In this document: positions 1 through 8,792 of the stretch, piece after piece
How the letters are laid out: the number at the start of each line of letters is the position of its first letter
How positions within the stretch are numbered: the stretch's first letter is position 1
Origin: an uncultured Clostridia bacterium
GTDB taxonomy: Bacteria > Bacillota > Clostridia > Oscillospirales > Acutalibacteraceae
Assembly: GCA_937892525.1 (NCBI GenBank)
Contig: CALAEV010000006.1
Coordinates: 1-64,000 of the forward strand
Reading direction: 5' to 3'
Length of the DNA stretch: 64,000 nt
Notes under the pieces: generated by a model
What the model was told of the DNA's origin: nothing
Seen by the model: only the letters and a program-made list of their open reading frames with translations
Database searches by the model: none
Made by a program: the position numbers and the translations under genes

Positions 1-47
1 GGCACGCCGCCAGCGTTCGTCCTGAGCCAGGATCAAACTCTCTAAAA
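1..47 (-). rRNA. rrs: 16S ribosomal RNA, 5' end only (partial)
   Basis: The complement of the first bases reads AGAGTTTGATCCTGGCTCAG followed by GACGAACGCTGGCGGCGTGCC, the universal 5' end of bacterial 16S rRNA. The gene is transcribed leftward and runs off the left edge of the window, so only about 3% of it is present. The exact mature 5' end is uncertain by a few bases. Confidence 0.97.
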
Positions 48-309
48 AATTGTATCTTTACATCTTTCGATGTAGAAATCATTTTCTAAAGTGCTTTTTA
101 GCTCTTTACTTCTTAACTCAAACGCTTTGCGTTCTTTTAAATTCTGTTTATCACAGAATTACTGTTTCTTGTACTTCCATCAAGTATTTTCATACTCTCA
201 TAGAAACTACAGGGTTCCTTTTACTTATCTCGTCGTTGTTTAATTTTCAAGGTTCAGTTTTTCGCTTCAGAACTTGGTTTGTTTCGCCCTCTGTTCTTGG
301 CGCTCGTAT
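48..309 (-). promoter_or_regulatory. rRNA operon transcribed leader
   Basis: Sequence between the rRNA promoter and the 16S start. It contains CCTTGAAAATTAAACA (near 240-255 on the minus strand), a motif common in clostridial rRNA leaders and spacers. A reading frame on the opposite strand over 50-316 is not credible as a gene because it lies wholly in this leader and promoter. Confidence 0.6.
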
Positions 310-338
310 ATATTAACAAAACGCAAGACAAAAGTCAA
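310..338 (-). promoter_or_regulatory. Sigma-A promoter of the rRNA operon
   Basis: Minus-strand TTGACT (333-338), a 17-bp spacer and TAATAT (310-315), pointing towards the 16S gene. Near-consensus hexamers with ideal spacing, where an rrn promoter is expected. Confidence 0.85.
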
Positions 339-523
339 CAACTTTTTTCAAATTTTTTGGGTGTTTTTGTAAACTAATCCGCGTGTTTCGTATTTGGTAT
401 TTTTAATCAATAAAATTGTGCTGTTTTTGGTGATTTTTATGTGCAAATTGACAAGTCGATTTGAAATGCGTATTTTACAATGCAAAATATTTATTTCATA
501 ATTAAAAAAGAGCATAAAAAATA

Positions 524-544
524 GGGACGATTAAATATCGTCCC
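524..544 (-). terminator. Rho-independent terminator of the downstream membrane-anchored protein gene
   Basis: Inverted repeat GGGACGAT / ATCGTCCC with a 5-base loop, followed on the minus strand by a T-rich stretch, just after the stop codon of the gene ending at 551. Confidence 0.8.
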
Positions 545-550
545 CTGCTA

Positions 551-1510
551 TTATTCCATTGGGTTTTCATCCAGCCAAAGAGTGTTTGAACCCATTTCTC
601 CGAACACATCTTCGTTGTTTACACCATCATAAATTGCTTTTTTAACACAAATATCCTTTTCTATATGATAAATACCGTAATATGGTGTATCAAAGCCTTC
701 ATTAGTTATAAATGTTATTGCCTTATTATTGTCGGATGAAATATCTACGATAAAAGGAACTTCGATAAAATCTTCTGAATATATCCATTTATTACTTTTT
801 ACATTTACTATATAATCTTCCGGTATATGCGTTGTGCTTAATAAATCACCATTATCTCTATAAGTTTTTTCAACCTTTTCGGCATCCACCAACAACTCAT
901 TATCATTAAGCCATAAAGCACTATATGCTTCACCAAGCTTTATAGACTTCCCATTTGCAAGATAGTACAACTCATCATTTGAATCATTTTCAATGGTTGA
1001 TTGTTTGTCATTGTCGTCTTTTTCTTTAATATACACAATTTCACCAAGACTGTTCAATGTAAATGTTTTAACATTACTTTCTATTACTTCGGTTTCATTT
1101 TCATATATACAATAAAGACTGCCGTTTAATCTGCCTTCTTCAGTAAGATAATACACTTTATCATTATAAGCAGATATAGAAACTATTTGTTCAGATACAG
1201 AATAAGATTTTTCTACAACACCATTTTTGAAAAGAACGATTTCTTGTTTAGTCGTTTCGTTGTTGATTGCAAGGCAACAGAAATCTCCGCCGTAGTATTC
1301 ACCTATAAGACTAAAATCATAATAGCCATCAACATTGTATTTTATTTTTGTTGTATTCTTCAAATCTATAACATTGATAGTGTTATCAGCATAAACCAGA
1401 TAGCCTGTTTTTGCTTTTGCTATTACACCATAACGATAACTGAACATTAAAATTGCAACAATTAAAACAATTGCAAATGTTGTGATAATTATTTTGTGAG
1501 ATTTTTTCAT
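551..1510 (-). CDS. Membrane-anchored extracellular protein of unknown function
   Basis: About 319 residues. The start is the ATG at 1510, since GGAGG lies 7 bases upstream; an in-frame TTG two codons earlier is less likely. Residues 6-26 form one hydrophobic N-terminal segment (signal anchor), and the rest is polar and presumably outside the cell. The exterior part has repeated short strands such as TGYLVYADNTINVIDL and KVYYLTEEGRLNGSLYCIYE, resembling propeller-like or DUF5050-type extracytoplasmic domains. That resemblance is an inference and no family was recognised with certainty. Transcribed alone, with its own terminator. Confidence 0.75.
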   Translation of the reverse strand: MKKSHKIIITTFAIVLIVAILMFSYRYGVIAKAKTGYLVYADNTINVIDLKNTTKIKYNVDGYYDFSLIGEYYGGDFCCLAINNETTKQEIVLFKNGVVEKSYSVSEQIVSISAYNDKVYYLTEEGRLNGSLYCIYENETEVIESNVKTFTLNSLGEIVYIKEKDDNDKQSTIENDSNDELYYLANGKSIKLGEAYSALWLNDNELLVDAEKVEKTYRDNGDLLSTTHIPEDYIVNVKSNKWIYSEDFIEVPFIVDISSDNNKAITFITNEGFDTPYYGIYHIEKDICVKKAIYDGVNNEDVFGEMGSNTLWLDENPME

Positions 1511-1566
1511 TTTCAAACCTCCTTTATAAGTTCAGTGTAGCATAATTGGGTTTGGTTGTCAATTTA

Positions 1567-1622
1567 TCTCCCATCGCCCCTCCCTCAGTCAACTTGGTTG
1601 ACAGCTCCCTCGATGAGGGAGC
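1567..1622. repeat. Dispersed palindromic repeat (CCTCCCTCAGTCA...GACAGCTCCCTC type)
   Basis: CCCTCCCTCAGTCAACTTGG, then TTGACAGCTCCCTC and GATGAGGGAGCG. GTCAACTTGGTTGAC is a near-perfect palindrome, and CTCCCTC pairs with GAGGGAG. It resembles dispersed intergenic repeats seen in many gut Clostridia genomes. Confidence 0.6.
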
Positions 1623-1627
1623 GTATA

Positions 1628-1653
1628 CAGGCATGGAAGCCTGCCACTACGCA
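1628..1653. repeat. Dispersed repeat, copy 1 (CAGGCATGGAAGCCTGCCAC)
   Basis: CAGGCATGGAAGCCTGCCAC followed by TACG is nearly identical to 15715-15738 (two differences). The GGC/GCC flanks make a small hairpin. Both copies lie between genes. Confidence 0.6.
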
Positions 1654-1662
1654 TATTGAGTT

Positions 1663-2562
1663 TTAGTGATGATGGTGGTGATGGTGGTGATGTCCTGAAT
1701 GGTGGTTTTCTTCTATATGACAATGTTCTTCGTGGCAATGGTCAGTTGGGCTTTCGATTTCGAGAGTTGCGTGACCAATACCATGTTCTTTTAATTCTTC
1801 ACGGATTTTATCTTTGATTTCGTGAGAATTTTCATTTGCTACGATATGCATTGTGGCAAAGTTTAGGTAACCATCCATACTCCAGATATGAATATGATGC
1901 ACATCTATCACACCATCAATTTCTTTAATATGATTTTTGATTTCTTCTATACTAATATTATTAGGGATTTTTTCAAGAAACAAATCAAGGACTTCTTTAA
2001 GATTTTTAAGTGCATTTACAAATATAAATATAGCAACGCCCATTGACATAAGTGGGTCGATAATTCTTATATCGGTAAATCTCATAATAATTGCACCTAT
2101 GAGGACTACAATCCAACCGAGCACATCTTCAAGCATATGAAGATTAACTGCCTTTTGGTTAAGAGAATCGCCGTCTTTAGTAAAGTATGCAGCGAGAAAG
2201 TTTACAAGTGCACCTACGATTGCAAATATAATCATACCATTATAATTGATTTCGACAGGGTTGATTATTCTTAAAACTGCGTTGTAAATAACCATTACTG
2301 AGCCAAACAATAATATAAGTGTTGTAATTACACTACCCATTACTGAAAATCTTGCATAGCCGTATGTGTACGTATTATCAGGTTGCTTTTTACTTTTCTT
2401 TTCAAGGAAATATGAAATGCCTATACTTGTGGCATCGCCTAAATCGTGGACAGCGTCAGAAACAATTGCAACACTACCTGTGAAAAATCCGCCAATTATT
2501 TCAAATACTGAAAATGACAAGTTGAGTATAAATGCGATTAAGATATTCTTTTCTGTTTTCAT
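1663..2562 (-). CDS. Cation diffusion facilitator metal efflux transporter
   Basis: 299 residues with six predicted membrane segments between about residues 5 and 195, followed by a cytosolic domain with a ferredoxin-like fold (EIDGVIDVHHIHIWSMDG). This is the classical CDF architecture of CzcD/ZitB-type Zn/Cd/Co-proton antiporters. The metal-site residues HDLGD in helix II (SDAVHDLGDATS) are present. The C-terminus is very His-rich (HCHEEHCHIEEN and a run of nine His at the very end), probably a cytosolic metal buffer or sensor. It overlaps the upstream ArsR-type repressor gene by 4 bases (ATGA), so the two are co-transcribed and translationally coupled. The transported metal (Zn most likely) is inferred. 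Confidence 0.93.
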   Translation of the reverse strand: MKTEKNILIAFILNLSFSVFEIIGGFFTGSVAIVSDAVHDLGDATSIGISYFLEKKSKKQPDNTYTYGYARFSVMGSVITTLILLFGSVMVIYNAVLRIINPVEINYNGMIIFAIVGALVNFLAAYFTKDGDSLNQKAVNLHMLEDVLGWIVVLIGAIIMRFTDIRIIDPLMSMGVAIFIFVNALKNLKEVLDLFLEKIPNNISIEEIKNHIKEIDGVIDVHHIHIWSMDGYLNFATMHIVANENSHEIKDKIREELKEHGIGHATLEIESPTDHCHEEHCHIEENHHSGHHHHHHHHH

Positions 2563-2930
2563 TTTGTCACCTGCTTATGATTGATATGTTCAATTCCTAC
2601 TTCAAAGATTTCAGAAATATGCTCATCATCTAAAGAATAGTATACTGTTTTGCCTGATTTACGGAACTTTACAAGTCCGACATCTTTCATTTTACTTAAT
2701 TGATGTGATATTGAAGATTTAGTCATAGAAAGCACATTTGCTAAATCGCAGACGCACATTTCATTTTGCAAAAGTGCAAAAAGAAGCTTGCAGCGAGTTG
2801 AATCTCCCATTATTTTGAAAAAATTTGCAAGTTTGTTGAGTGTGTCGGTTTCAGGCATTTTGGAGAGTGTATCCTCTACCATTTCTTTATGCACCATATT
2901 ACAATCACAAATAAATTCATTTTTTGACAT
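2559..2930 (-). CDS. ArsR/SmtB-family metal-responsive repressor
   Basis: 123 residues with the winged-helix fold of ArsR proteins (residues 29-115). The recognition helix region is SMTKSSISHQLSKMKDVGLV and the beta wing is KFRKSGKTVYYSL. ELCVCD-like EMCVCDLANVL (about 56-66) carries the Cys pair CVC used by CadC/ArsR-type sensors. The C-terminal helix EHISEIFEVGIEHINH has the D/E and His spacing of the CzrA alpha-5 zinc site. It probably represses its own operon and releases DNA on metal binding. The promoter upstream contains palindromic operator candidates. First gene of a two-gene operon with the CDF transporter. Confidence 0.92.
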   Translation of the reverse strand: MSKNEFICDCNMVHKEMVEDTLSKMPETDTLNKLANFFKIMGDSTRCKLLFALLQNEMCVCDLANVLSMTKSSISHQLSKMKDVGLVKFRKSGKTVYYSLDDEHISEIFEVGIEHINHKQVTK

Positions 2931-2948
2931 ATTATATTATTCCTTTCG

Positions 2949-3003
2949 GTTGAGTAATCATTCAACTATTTATATTATAGTTGAATGAACGTTCAACTGT
3001 CAA
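2949..3003 (-). promoter_or_regulatory. Promoter and operators of the metal efflux operon
   Basis: Minus-strand TTGACA (2998-3003), an 18-bp spacer and TATAAT (2974-2979). The spacer contains a perfect 10-bp palindrome TGAACGTTCA (2986-2995). A second imperfect palindrome GTTGAATGATTACTCAAC (2949-2966) lies just after the -10 box. Placement in the spacer and start region fits repression by the ArsR protein. Confidence 0.8.
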
Positions 3004-3099
3004 TACTTTTTTTACAAATTAACAGAATTATTATATAAATATAGGAAAAATGTTGTAATTATATAAAAAATAATGGTATTCTTATTTCAGGTGATTGAA

Positions 3100-3852
3100 A
3101 TGAAGGAATATTTGAAAAGCATTGAAGTTTTACCTGACGAAAAAGAGAACATGGAATTCTGGGAAAGAGAGAACAAGAAATCTCACACTTCATACGAGAC
3201 TGAAATACTGTTTTTTTCTTGTATTATGCACGGTGATACAGACAGACTTGGTAGTTGTCTTGAAAAACTGATGAACGATGGTATTGTTGCAGGAAAACTA
3301 TCTGAAAACAGTTTAAGACAGATGAAATACTGGGCAGTAAGTTGTATTACTATTGCTACGCGATATGCCATTCAGGGTGGATTACCAGAAATGGAGGCAT
3401 ACAATCTTAGCGACAGATACATACGTGATATTGATATGATTAACAGCGAAGATGAAATACTTAATTATCTTGTAAAGTCAAGTTTCAGTATCACAAATAA
3501 AATTAAGGCAATTAAAACTCAACACAGTTACCCCTCACCTATTAGAAAGTGCGTATCGTTTATTGATTTAAATTTACACTCAAAGATTACCCTTAACGAA
3601 TTGGCAGATGTAAGTGGTCTTTCTAAAGATTATTTATCACAGCTATTTAAGAAAACAACTGGTATGACAATTACTGAATATATAATGAAAAAGCGTTTAA
3701 GTTCTGCAAAGCAATTACTTGACAGAGATGTAAGCATAAGTGATACGGCGTATGCTTTGGGATTTTGCTCGGAAAGTTATTTCATTTTGTGTTTCAAGAA
3801 GAAATATGGGATTACGCCAAAAGAATACGTTAAAAATAAAGGGAAGTTGTAA
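3100..3852 (+). CDS. AraC-family transcriptional regulator
   Basis: About 250 residues. The start is taken as the ATG at 3100, preceded by AGGTGA at 6 bases; an upstream in-frame ATG at 3073 has no good binding site. The last 100 residues hold the two helix-turn-helix motifs of the AraC family (SKITLNELADVSGLSKDYLS and VSISDTAYALGFCSESYF) and end in the typical CFKKKYGITPKEY. The N-terminal 140 residues resemble the helical sensor region found in clostridial AraC proteins; no ligand can be named. It is divergent from the arsR operon and convergent with rpoD, so its target is not evident from context. Confidence 0.9.
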   Translation: MKEYLKSIEVLPDEKENMEFWERENKKSHTSYETEILFFSCIMHGDTDRLGSCLEKLMNDGIVAGKLSENSLRQMKYWAVSCITIATRYAIQGGLPEMEAYNLSDRYIRDIDMINSEDEILNYLVKSSFSITNKIKAIKTQHSYPSPIRKCVSFIDLNLHSKITLNELADVSGLSKDYLSQLFKKTTGMTITEYIMKKRLSSAKQLLDRDVSISDTAYALGFCSESYFILCFKKKYGITPKEYVKNKGKL

Positions 3853-3854
3853 AA

Positions 3855-3878
3855 AAAGGACTGCAGATGCAGTCCTTT
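3855..3878. terminator. Bidirectional terminator between the AraC gene and rpoD
   Basis: AAAGGACTGCA / TGCAGTCCTTT hairpin with A and T runs on either side, placed between two convergent stop codons. Confidence 0.85.
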
Positions 3879-3888
3879 AGTTTATATA

Positions 3889-4980
3889 TTAATCAAGGAA
3901 GTCGCGGAGCTTTTTGCTACGACTTGGGTGACGAAGTTTGCGAAGTGCTTTTGCTTCAATCTGACGAATACGCTCACGAGTAACATTAAACTCTTTGCCT
4001 ACTTCTTCAAGTGTTCTTGGGTGTCCGTCTTCAAGACCGTAACGAAGTGAGAGAACTTTTTCTTCACGAGGTGTGAGAGTTTTAAGTACTTCTGCAAGTT
4101 GCTCTTTAAGAAGTGAAATTGATGCTGCATCTGCCGGTGACAATGCTTCATCATCAGGAATAAAGTCGCCTAAGTGACTGTCTTCTTCTTCACCGATTGG
4201 TGTTTCAAGAGAAACTGGTTCCTGTGCAAGTCGAAGGATTTCGCGAACCTTATCCGGTGCCATATCAAGTTCTTGTGCAATTTCTTCTGCTGATGGGTCG
4301 TGACCGTTCTTATGAAGCAACTGGCTACTTGTCTTTTTAACCTTATTAATTGTTTCAACCATATGAACAGGAATACGGATTGTTCTTGCCTGGTCAGCAA
4401 TAGCACGAGTAATAGCTTGTCTAATCCACCATGTTGCATAAGTTGAGAACTTAAAGCCTTTTGTATAGTCAAACTTATCAACCGCCTTAATAAGGCCTAA
4501 GTTACCTTCCTGAATCAAATCAAGGAACTGCATACCACGACCAACATAACGCTTTGCAATACTAACAACAAGACGAAGGTTTGCTTCAGCAAGACGCTGT
4601 TTTGCTTTTTCATCACCATCAGAAATACGGATTGAAAGTTCAATTTCTTCTTCAGATGTAAGAAGTGGAACGCGACCGATTTCTTTAAGGTAAACACGAA
4701 CAGGGTCATCCATTGCAACTGCCTTATTGTCGCCTAAACCACCGTCGTCACTTTTTGCCATATCTGTTTCATCAGTAATAGCGTCCTGTGCCATATCGTC
4801 AAGGTCGTCAATAAGTTCGATATTATTTGACTCGATAAGTTCATAAAGTTTGTCAAGCTCTTCAATATCAATATCAAGCTCGAGCATTGCATTGTCGATT
4901 TCCTGAGTTGTAAGTTTACCTACTGCCTTACCTTTTTCAACTAAGGCTTTTATAGCACTTTTCTTATCAATATTTTCCAT
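3889..4980 (-). CDS. rpoD: RNA polymerase primary sigma factor (sigma-A/RpoD)
   Basis: 363 residues, the usual length for Firmicutes sigma-A. Region 1.1 is at about 1-85. Region 1.2 is DDPVRVYLKEIGRVPLLT. Region 2 includes LVVSIAKRYVGRGMQFLDLI, GFKFSTYATWWIRQAI (2.3-2.4) and RTIRIPVHMVETI (3.0). Region 4.2 ends with FNVTRERIRQIEAKALRKLR. It directs RNA polymerase to housekeeping promoters such as the TTGACA/TATAAT sites in this window. It lies 27 bases downstream of dnaG, giving the conserved dgt-dnaG-rpoD cluster of Firmicutes. AGGAG precedes the ATG. Confidence 0.98.
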   Translation of the reverse strand: MENIDKKSAIKALVEKGKAVGKLTTQEIDNAMLELDIDIEELDKLYELIESNNIELIDDLDDMAQDAITDETDMAKSDDGGLGDNKAVAMDDPVRVYLKEIGRVPLLTSEEEIELSIRISDGDEKAKQRLAEANLRLVVSIAKRYVGRGMQFLDLIQEGNLGLIKAVDKFDYTKGFKFSTYATWWIRQAITRAIADQARTIRIPVHMVETINKVKKTSSQLLHKNGHDPSAEEIAQELDMAPDKVREILRLAQEPVSLETPIGEEEDSHLGDFIPDDEALSPADAASISLLKEQLAEVLKTLTPREEKVLSLRYGLEDGHPRTLEEVGKEFNVTRERIRQIEAKALRKLRHPSRSKKLRDFLD

Positions 4981-5007
4981 TGTTTTTTCTCCTTCACATC
5001 TTTGATT

Positions 5008-6762
5008 TTAATTATCGTCCTTAAAGAATTTAAGAAACTCATCATCGCTGATATCTTCCACAGCCACGCTTTTAATACTTTTCTTATTCTTTTCGTTGAT
5101 AATAATTTTTATGCAATCCTCACACTCTTCAAAGGTGTTTTTCAGAGTATGGGAAATTGTTTGAATTTTTGCTACTGCGCTGATTTCGTCATCAGTTAAA
5201 TCCCCTGCCAAAAATGAAATTTCAGCCGGTTTACCTTCACGAAGTCTGTCAGTTACTGATTTATATATTCTACGGTTAAAATCTGTAACAAAATCTTCAT
5301 AAGAGAGTTTTTCATCAACACCCCTTAAAAACTCAGGGTTTGCCATAAGTAATGTAATAAGCATTTCTTCGGCTTTTGCTGCAGCATAGAAAGATTTTCT
5401 TTGAGGGTTAAGTTTGTCAAGCACATCACCCTGTGTCTGCATTTTTGTAAACTCTTTTTTACGCTCTATTGTTACATTTCTTTTAGCCTGACGCTTTGCC
5501 TCACTTACAATAACATCTTTTGAAACTGAAAGTTCATTTGCAAGTCGTGAAGCATAAATATCAAGTTCTATTGCACCAACTGTTGCAAGAATTTTAATTG
5601 CAGCCTGCAAATACTGACGTTTCCCGTCATCACTTGCTAAATCATATTTTGCCTGTTCACGAAGTAATGCAAATTCAATTTCATTAGCAGCACCGTTAAT
5701 TATGGCTTTCATTTTTTCTATACCATAGTTTTTAAGGATTTCGTCAGGGTCTTTGCCACCACTTAAACGAAGCACTTTAATTTGCGCAGGAGTATTTTTA
5801 AAAATACCCAAAGCTCTTGTTGCAGCTTTTTGCCCTGCCTCATCTGCATCATAGGCAATCATAATTTCTGACGCATAGCGCGAAAGTAATTGTGCTTGTT
5901 CGCTTGTAAGAGCTGTGCCAAGTCCTGCAACTGCATTTGTAAAGCCTGCCTGATGAAGTGCTATAACATCCATATAACCCTCACACAATATAAGGCTGTC
6001 TTTTCCACTTTTCTTTGCAAGGTTAAGGGCAAACACGCCCTGACTCTTTTTATAAACCATTGTATCAGAAGTATTAAGATACTTGGGTTTTGAGTCATCC
6101 ATAACGCGCCCACCAAATGCGATTACATTACCTTTGACATCAATAATCGGAAATATTACACGATTACGGAAATTGTCGTAAATGTTATTTTCATTTTTCT
6201 GCGAGCGTCTTGCAAGGTTTGCAAAAACAAGTTCGTCTTTTGTATAGCCCTTGTCCAACATATAGTTGGTGAGAGCATGAAAACTATCCGGTGCAAAGCC
6301 CAAACCGAAACGACGGATTGTATCGTCTGAAAGTCCTCTGCTTTTAAAATAATTATAACCTACTGCACCCTCCGGTTTACCAAGGCAATTATGGAAGAAC
6401 TTTGCAGCCTCACGATTTGCCTCTAACATACGAAGTCGGCGCTTATTCATTGTGTTATCATAAGAGTTTTCTTCAGGCATATTCATACCATTTTTATCGG
6501 CAAGAAAACGGACAGCATCAATATAATCAAGGTTTTCAATATTTTTTATAAATGTGATTACATCGCCACCACTACCACAACCAAAGCAATAATAAGATTG
6601 CGTGTCAGGATAAACGGTAAACGATGCAGTTTTTTCACCGTGAAATGGGCAAAGGCCTTTGCTTATACGCCCTGCTCTTTTCAAATTCACATAAGAGGAA
6701 ATTGTAGTTTCAATATCGGCACGGCTACGAAGTTCCATTAAAAAATCATCAGATAATGCCAA
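5008..6762 (-). CDS. dnaG: DNA primase
   Basis: About 584 residues. It synthesises RNA primers for lagging-strand replication together with DnaB helicase. The N-terminal CHC2 zinc finger is GLCPFHGEKTASF...YYCFGCGSGGD. The TOPRIM domain follows, with LILCEGYMDVIALHQAGF and MIAYDADEAGQKAA, and the helicase-binding domain is in the last 150 residues. Start choice: GAGGAGGGG lies 7 bases before a TTG at 6762 and 4 bases before a GTG at 6765. Both overlap or abut the stop of dgt (6765-6767), so translation is likely coupled. A longer frame from 6795 would start inside dgt and place the binding site within the gene, so it was rejected. Confidence 0.96.
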   Translation of the reverse strand: MALSDDFLMELRSRADIETTISSYVNLKRAGRISKGLCPFHGEKTASFTVYPDTQSYYCFGCGSGGDVITFIKNIENLDYIDAVRFLADKNGMNMPEENSYDNTMNKRRLRMLEANREAAKFFHNCLGKPEGAVGYNYFKSRGLSDDTIRRFGLGFAPDSFHALTNYMLDKGYTKDELVFANLARRSQKNENNIYDNFRNRVIFPIIDVKGNVIAFGGRVMDDSKPKYLNTSDTMVYKKSQGVFALNLAKKSGKDSLILCEGYMDVIALHQAGFTNAVAGLGTALTSEQAQLLSRYASEIMIAYDADEAGQKAATRALGIFKNTPAQIKVLRLSGGKDPDEILKNYGIEKMKAIINGAANEIEFALLREQAKYDLASDDGKRQYLQAAIKILATVGAIELDIYASRLANELSVSKDVIVSEAKRQAKRNVTIERKKEFTKMQTQGDVLDKLNPQRKSFYAAAKAEEMLITLLMANPEFLRGVDEKLSYEDFVTDFNRRIYKSVTDRLREGKPAEISFLAGDLTDDEISAVAKIQTISHTLKNTFEECEDCIKIIINEKNKKSIKSVAVEDISDDEFLKFFKDDN

Positions 6763-6764
6763 CA

Positions 6765-7787
6765 CTACCCCTCCTCTAATCCTATATCCACCCAAGAATC
6801 AGGGATAAATATATTTTTATATACTGCTAACAGATAACGGTCACTCATACCTGCAATATAATCGGCAACTGCACGGTGAACACCCTCACTATCAATTATA
6901 TAATGATACGCTTTTGGTATTCTATCAGGGTTCTGGAGAAAACAGTCATAAAGACGGATAATAATATCCATCGCCTTTGTTTCTTCGCCTTTGCAAACAG
7001 GGTTTGTATAAACCTTATCAAACATAAATGAATGTAGTTCGTCAAAAGGTTGTTTGACATCAGGTGAGAAAACAATATCGTCAACACTATTTTCTACGAC
7101 ATTAAGTACCATTGTATTGATTCGTGCAGATTTCTTAAAGCCTAATGCTTTTCGAATTTCAATAGGGATATCTTCTTCACACATAACGCCTGCACGGACT
7201 GCATCGTCAATATCGTGATTTATGTAAGCAATTTTATCGGCAAGTTTTACTATTCTACCCTCTAAAGTATCTGCCTCTTTACCTTTTGTATGGCAGACAA
7301 TACCATCACGCACTTCGTATGTAAGATTCAAGCCTTTACCTGCTTTTTCAAGTCTTTCAACAACTCTTAAGCTCTGGTCATAATGACGAAAACCACCTGG
7401 TACAACTTTATCAAGTGCCCTCTCCCCTGCATGACCAAAAGGAGTATGACCTAAATCATGGCCAAGAGCAACAGCTTCAGTAAGGTCACCATTTAATGAC
7501 AAACCGTTTGCGATTGTTCTTGCAATTTGTGAAACTTCAAGAGTATGAGTAAGGCGTGTTCTGTAATGGTCGCCCTCCGGTGACAAAAACACCTGTGTTT
7601 TATGCTTTAATCGACGGAATGAGTTTGAATGGATTATTCGGTCACGGTCACGCTGAAAATCAGTTCGCAACGAACATTTTTCTTCTTCACGAACTCTGCC
7701 TTTTGAATTTACAGAAAGACAGGCTTTGCCGGATAACATATTTTTTTCATTCAGTTCAATTTTTTCTCTTACAGTCATTTTTGACAC
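6765..7787 (-). CDS. dgt: dGTP triphosphohydrolase-like HD-domain protein
   Basis: 340 residues. The HD metal-binding motif is clear: RLTHTLEVSQIARTIA (first His), ALGHDLGHTPFGHAGE (HD pair) and DKIAYINHDIDDA (last Asp). The N-terminal RTDFQRDRDRIIHSNSFRRL and KTQVF are typical of the dGTPase/YfjG-like family. It hydrolyses dNTPs to deoxynucleoside and tripolyphosphate, tuning dNTP pools. It is first in the conserved dgt-dnaG-rpoD group and overlaps the dnaG start. The substrate preference (dGTP or other dNTPs) cannot be told from sequence. Confidence 0.95.
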   Translation of the reverse strand: MSKMTVREKIELNEKNMLSGKACLSVNSKGRVREEEKCSLRTDFQRDRDRIIHSNSFRRLKHKTQVFLSPEGDHYRTRLTHTLEVSQIARTIANGLSLNGDLTEAVALGHDLGHTPFGHAGERALDKVVPGGFRHYDQSLRVVERLEKAGKGLNLTYEVRDGIVCHTKGKEADTLEGRIVKLADKIAYINHDIDDAVRAGVMCEEDIPIEIRKALGFKKSARINTMVLNVVENSVDDIVFSPDVKQPFDELHSFMFDKVYTNPVCKGEETKAMDIIIRLYDCFLQNPDRIPKAYHYIIDSEGVHRAVADYIAGMSDRYLLAVYKNIFIPDSWVDIGLEEG

Positions 7788-7857
7788 CTCACTTTTTCCT
7801 TCTAATTATATATACGACAAAAATTTCAAAATCCCTTTATTTTTTTCTAAAAAAATT

Positions 7858-8490
7858 TCAAAATTCGCAAAAATTTTCTGAAATTACAGTTGAAACTACT
7901 CTGCCATTACTTAAATCGGTAATTTTTGCCTGAATGTTCTCTTTATTTTCACTTTTTATTCTAAAAATAACTTTAACATTATCGGTATATTCTGTATCAA
8001 GAATTACAGTTTCTTCTCGAGATAAAAAATCAGTTAATTTACCATAAAATGTGTAATCACACTCTACGGATAAATCAAGACAATGTGCCATAGTGATAAT
8101 TTTTGCACTATCGACACCGATTTTTGCACTGTGAGAATATGCACGAACAAGTCCGCCACCACCTAAAAGAATACCACCAAAATAACGCGTGACAACAACG
8201 CACACATCAACGAGGTTTTCTTTTTCAAGCACATCAAGAACAGGCACACCTGCCGTTCCCTGTGGCTCACCGTCATCAGAATATCTTTTAACTCCACCCT
8301 CGCGAAGTATGTAAGCATAAACATTATGAGTTGCGTCCCAATGCTTTGACTTGATTTCTGCAATAAAACTATTAGCTTCTTCTACTGTTGTTACAGGCTT
8401 TGCGTAACCTATAAAACGCGAACGCTTTACAATATATTCATCACTATTAAATTCTTTTATTGTTCTGTATTCTGTTGGCAAAATTCTCAC
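7858..8490 (-). CDS. yigZ: YigZ/IMPACT family protein
   Basis: 210 residues. The N-terminal UPF0029/IMPACT domain shows KRSRFIGYAKPV, the signature GEPQGTAGVPVLDVL and VTRYFGGILLGGGGLVRAYS. The C-terminal DUF1949-like alpha/beta domain covers about 140-205. Bacterial YigZ proteins are widely conserved and the function is unproven; translation-related nucleic-acid binding has been proposed from the eukaryotic IMPACT relative. The GTG at 8490 overlaps its own AGGTAGGTG binding site, so an in-frame TTG at 8481 is a possible alternative start. Single gene. Confidence 0.93.
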   Translation of the reverse strand: MRILPTEYRTIKEFNSDEYIVKRSRFIGYAKPVTTVEEANSFIAEIKSKHWDATHNVYAYILREGGVKRYSDDGEPQGTAGVPVLDVLEKENLVDVCVVVTRYFGGILLGGGGLVRAYSHSAKIGVDSAKIITMAHCLDLSVECDYTFYGKLTDFLSREETVILDTEYTDNVKVIFRIKSENKENIQAKITDLSNGRVVSTVISENFCEF

Positions 8491-8508
8491 CTACCTAAAA
8501 AACAAAAG

Positions 8509-8531
8509 GTGGCACATATTTGTACCACCAT
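8509..8531 (-). terminator. Terminator of rpmE
   Basis: Hairpin GGTGG-ACA / TGT-CCACC just downstream of the rpmE stop, followed on the minus strand by a T-rich run. Confidence 0.7.
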
Positions 8532-8544
8532 GATGTCATTTAAC

Positions 8545-8748
8545 TTATTTTGAGAGATTGTAACGCTTGTTAAATCTGTCAACACGTCCGCCTGTATCAA
8601 CAAGCTTCTGTTTACCTGTGAAGAATGGGTGGCAATTTGAGCAGATATCAACTTTCAAATCATCTTTAGTTGAGCGAGTTTCAAATGTTGCACCGCAAGC
8701 ACATTTAACTGTTACTGTTTTATACTCTGGATGGAGTCCCTGTTTCAT
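8545..8748 (-). CDS. rpmE: 50S ribosomal protein L31 (zinc-binding type)
   Basis: 67 residues from ATG 8748 (MKQGLHPEYKTVTVKCACGA). The GTG four codons upstream lies within the AGAGGTGA binding site and is not the start. The four Cys of the C+ form are in VKCACGATF and DICSNCHPFFTGKQK, so this is the zinc-containing RpmE rather than the Cys-free YkuL/RpmE2 form. It is part of the central protuberance of the 50S subunit. Monocistronic, with its own promoter and terminator. Confidence 0.97.
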   Translation of the reverse strand: MKQGLHPEYKTVTVKCACGATFETRSTKDDLKVDICSNCHPFFTGKQKLVDTGGRVDRFNKRYNLSK

Positions 8749-8792
8749 GACAATTGTCACCTCTTTCAGTACTTGTTTTCATTAGCCTAGTA

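Noticed and set aside
50..316. 88-codon frame on the plus strand
   Set aside because: It lies opposite the rRNA leader and promoter, with no binding site, and its product resembles no protein.
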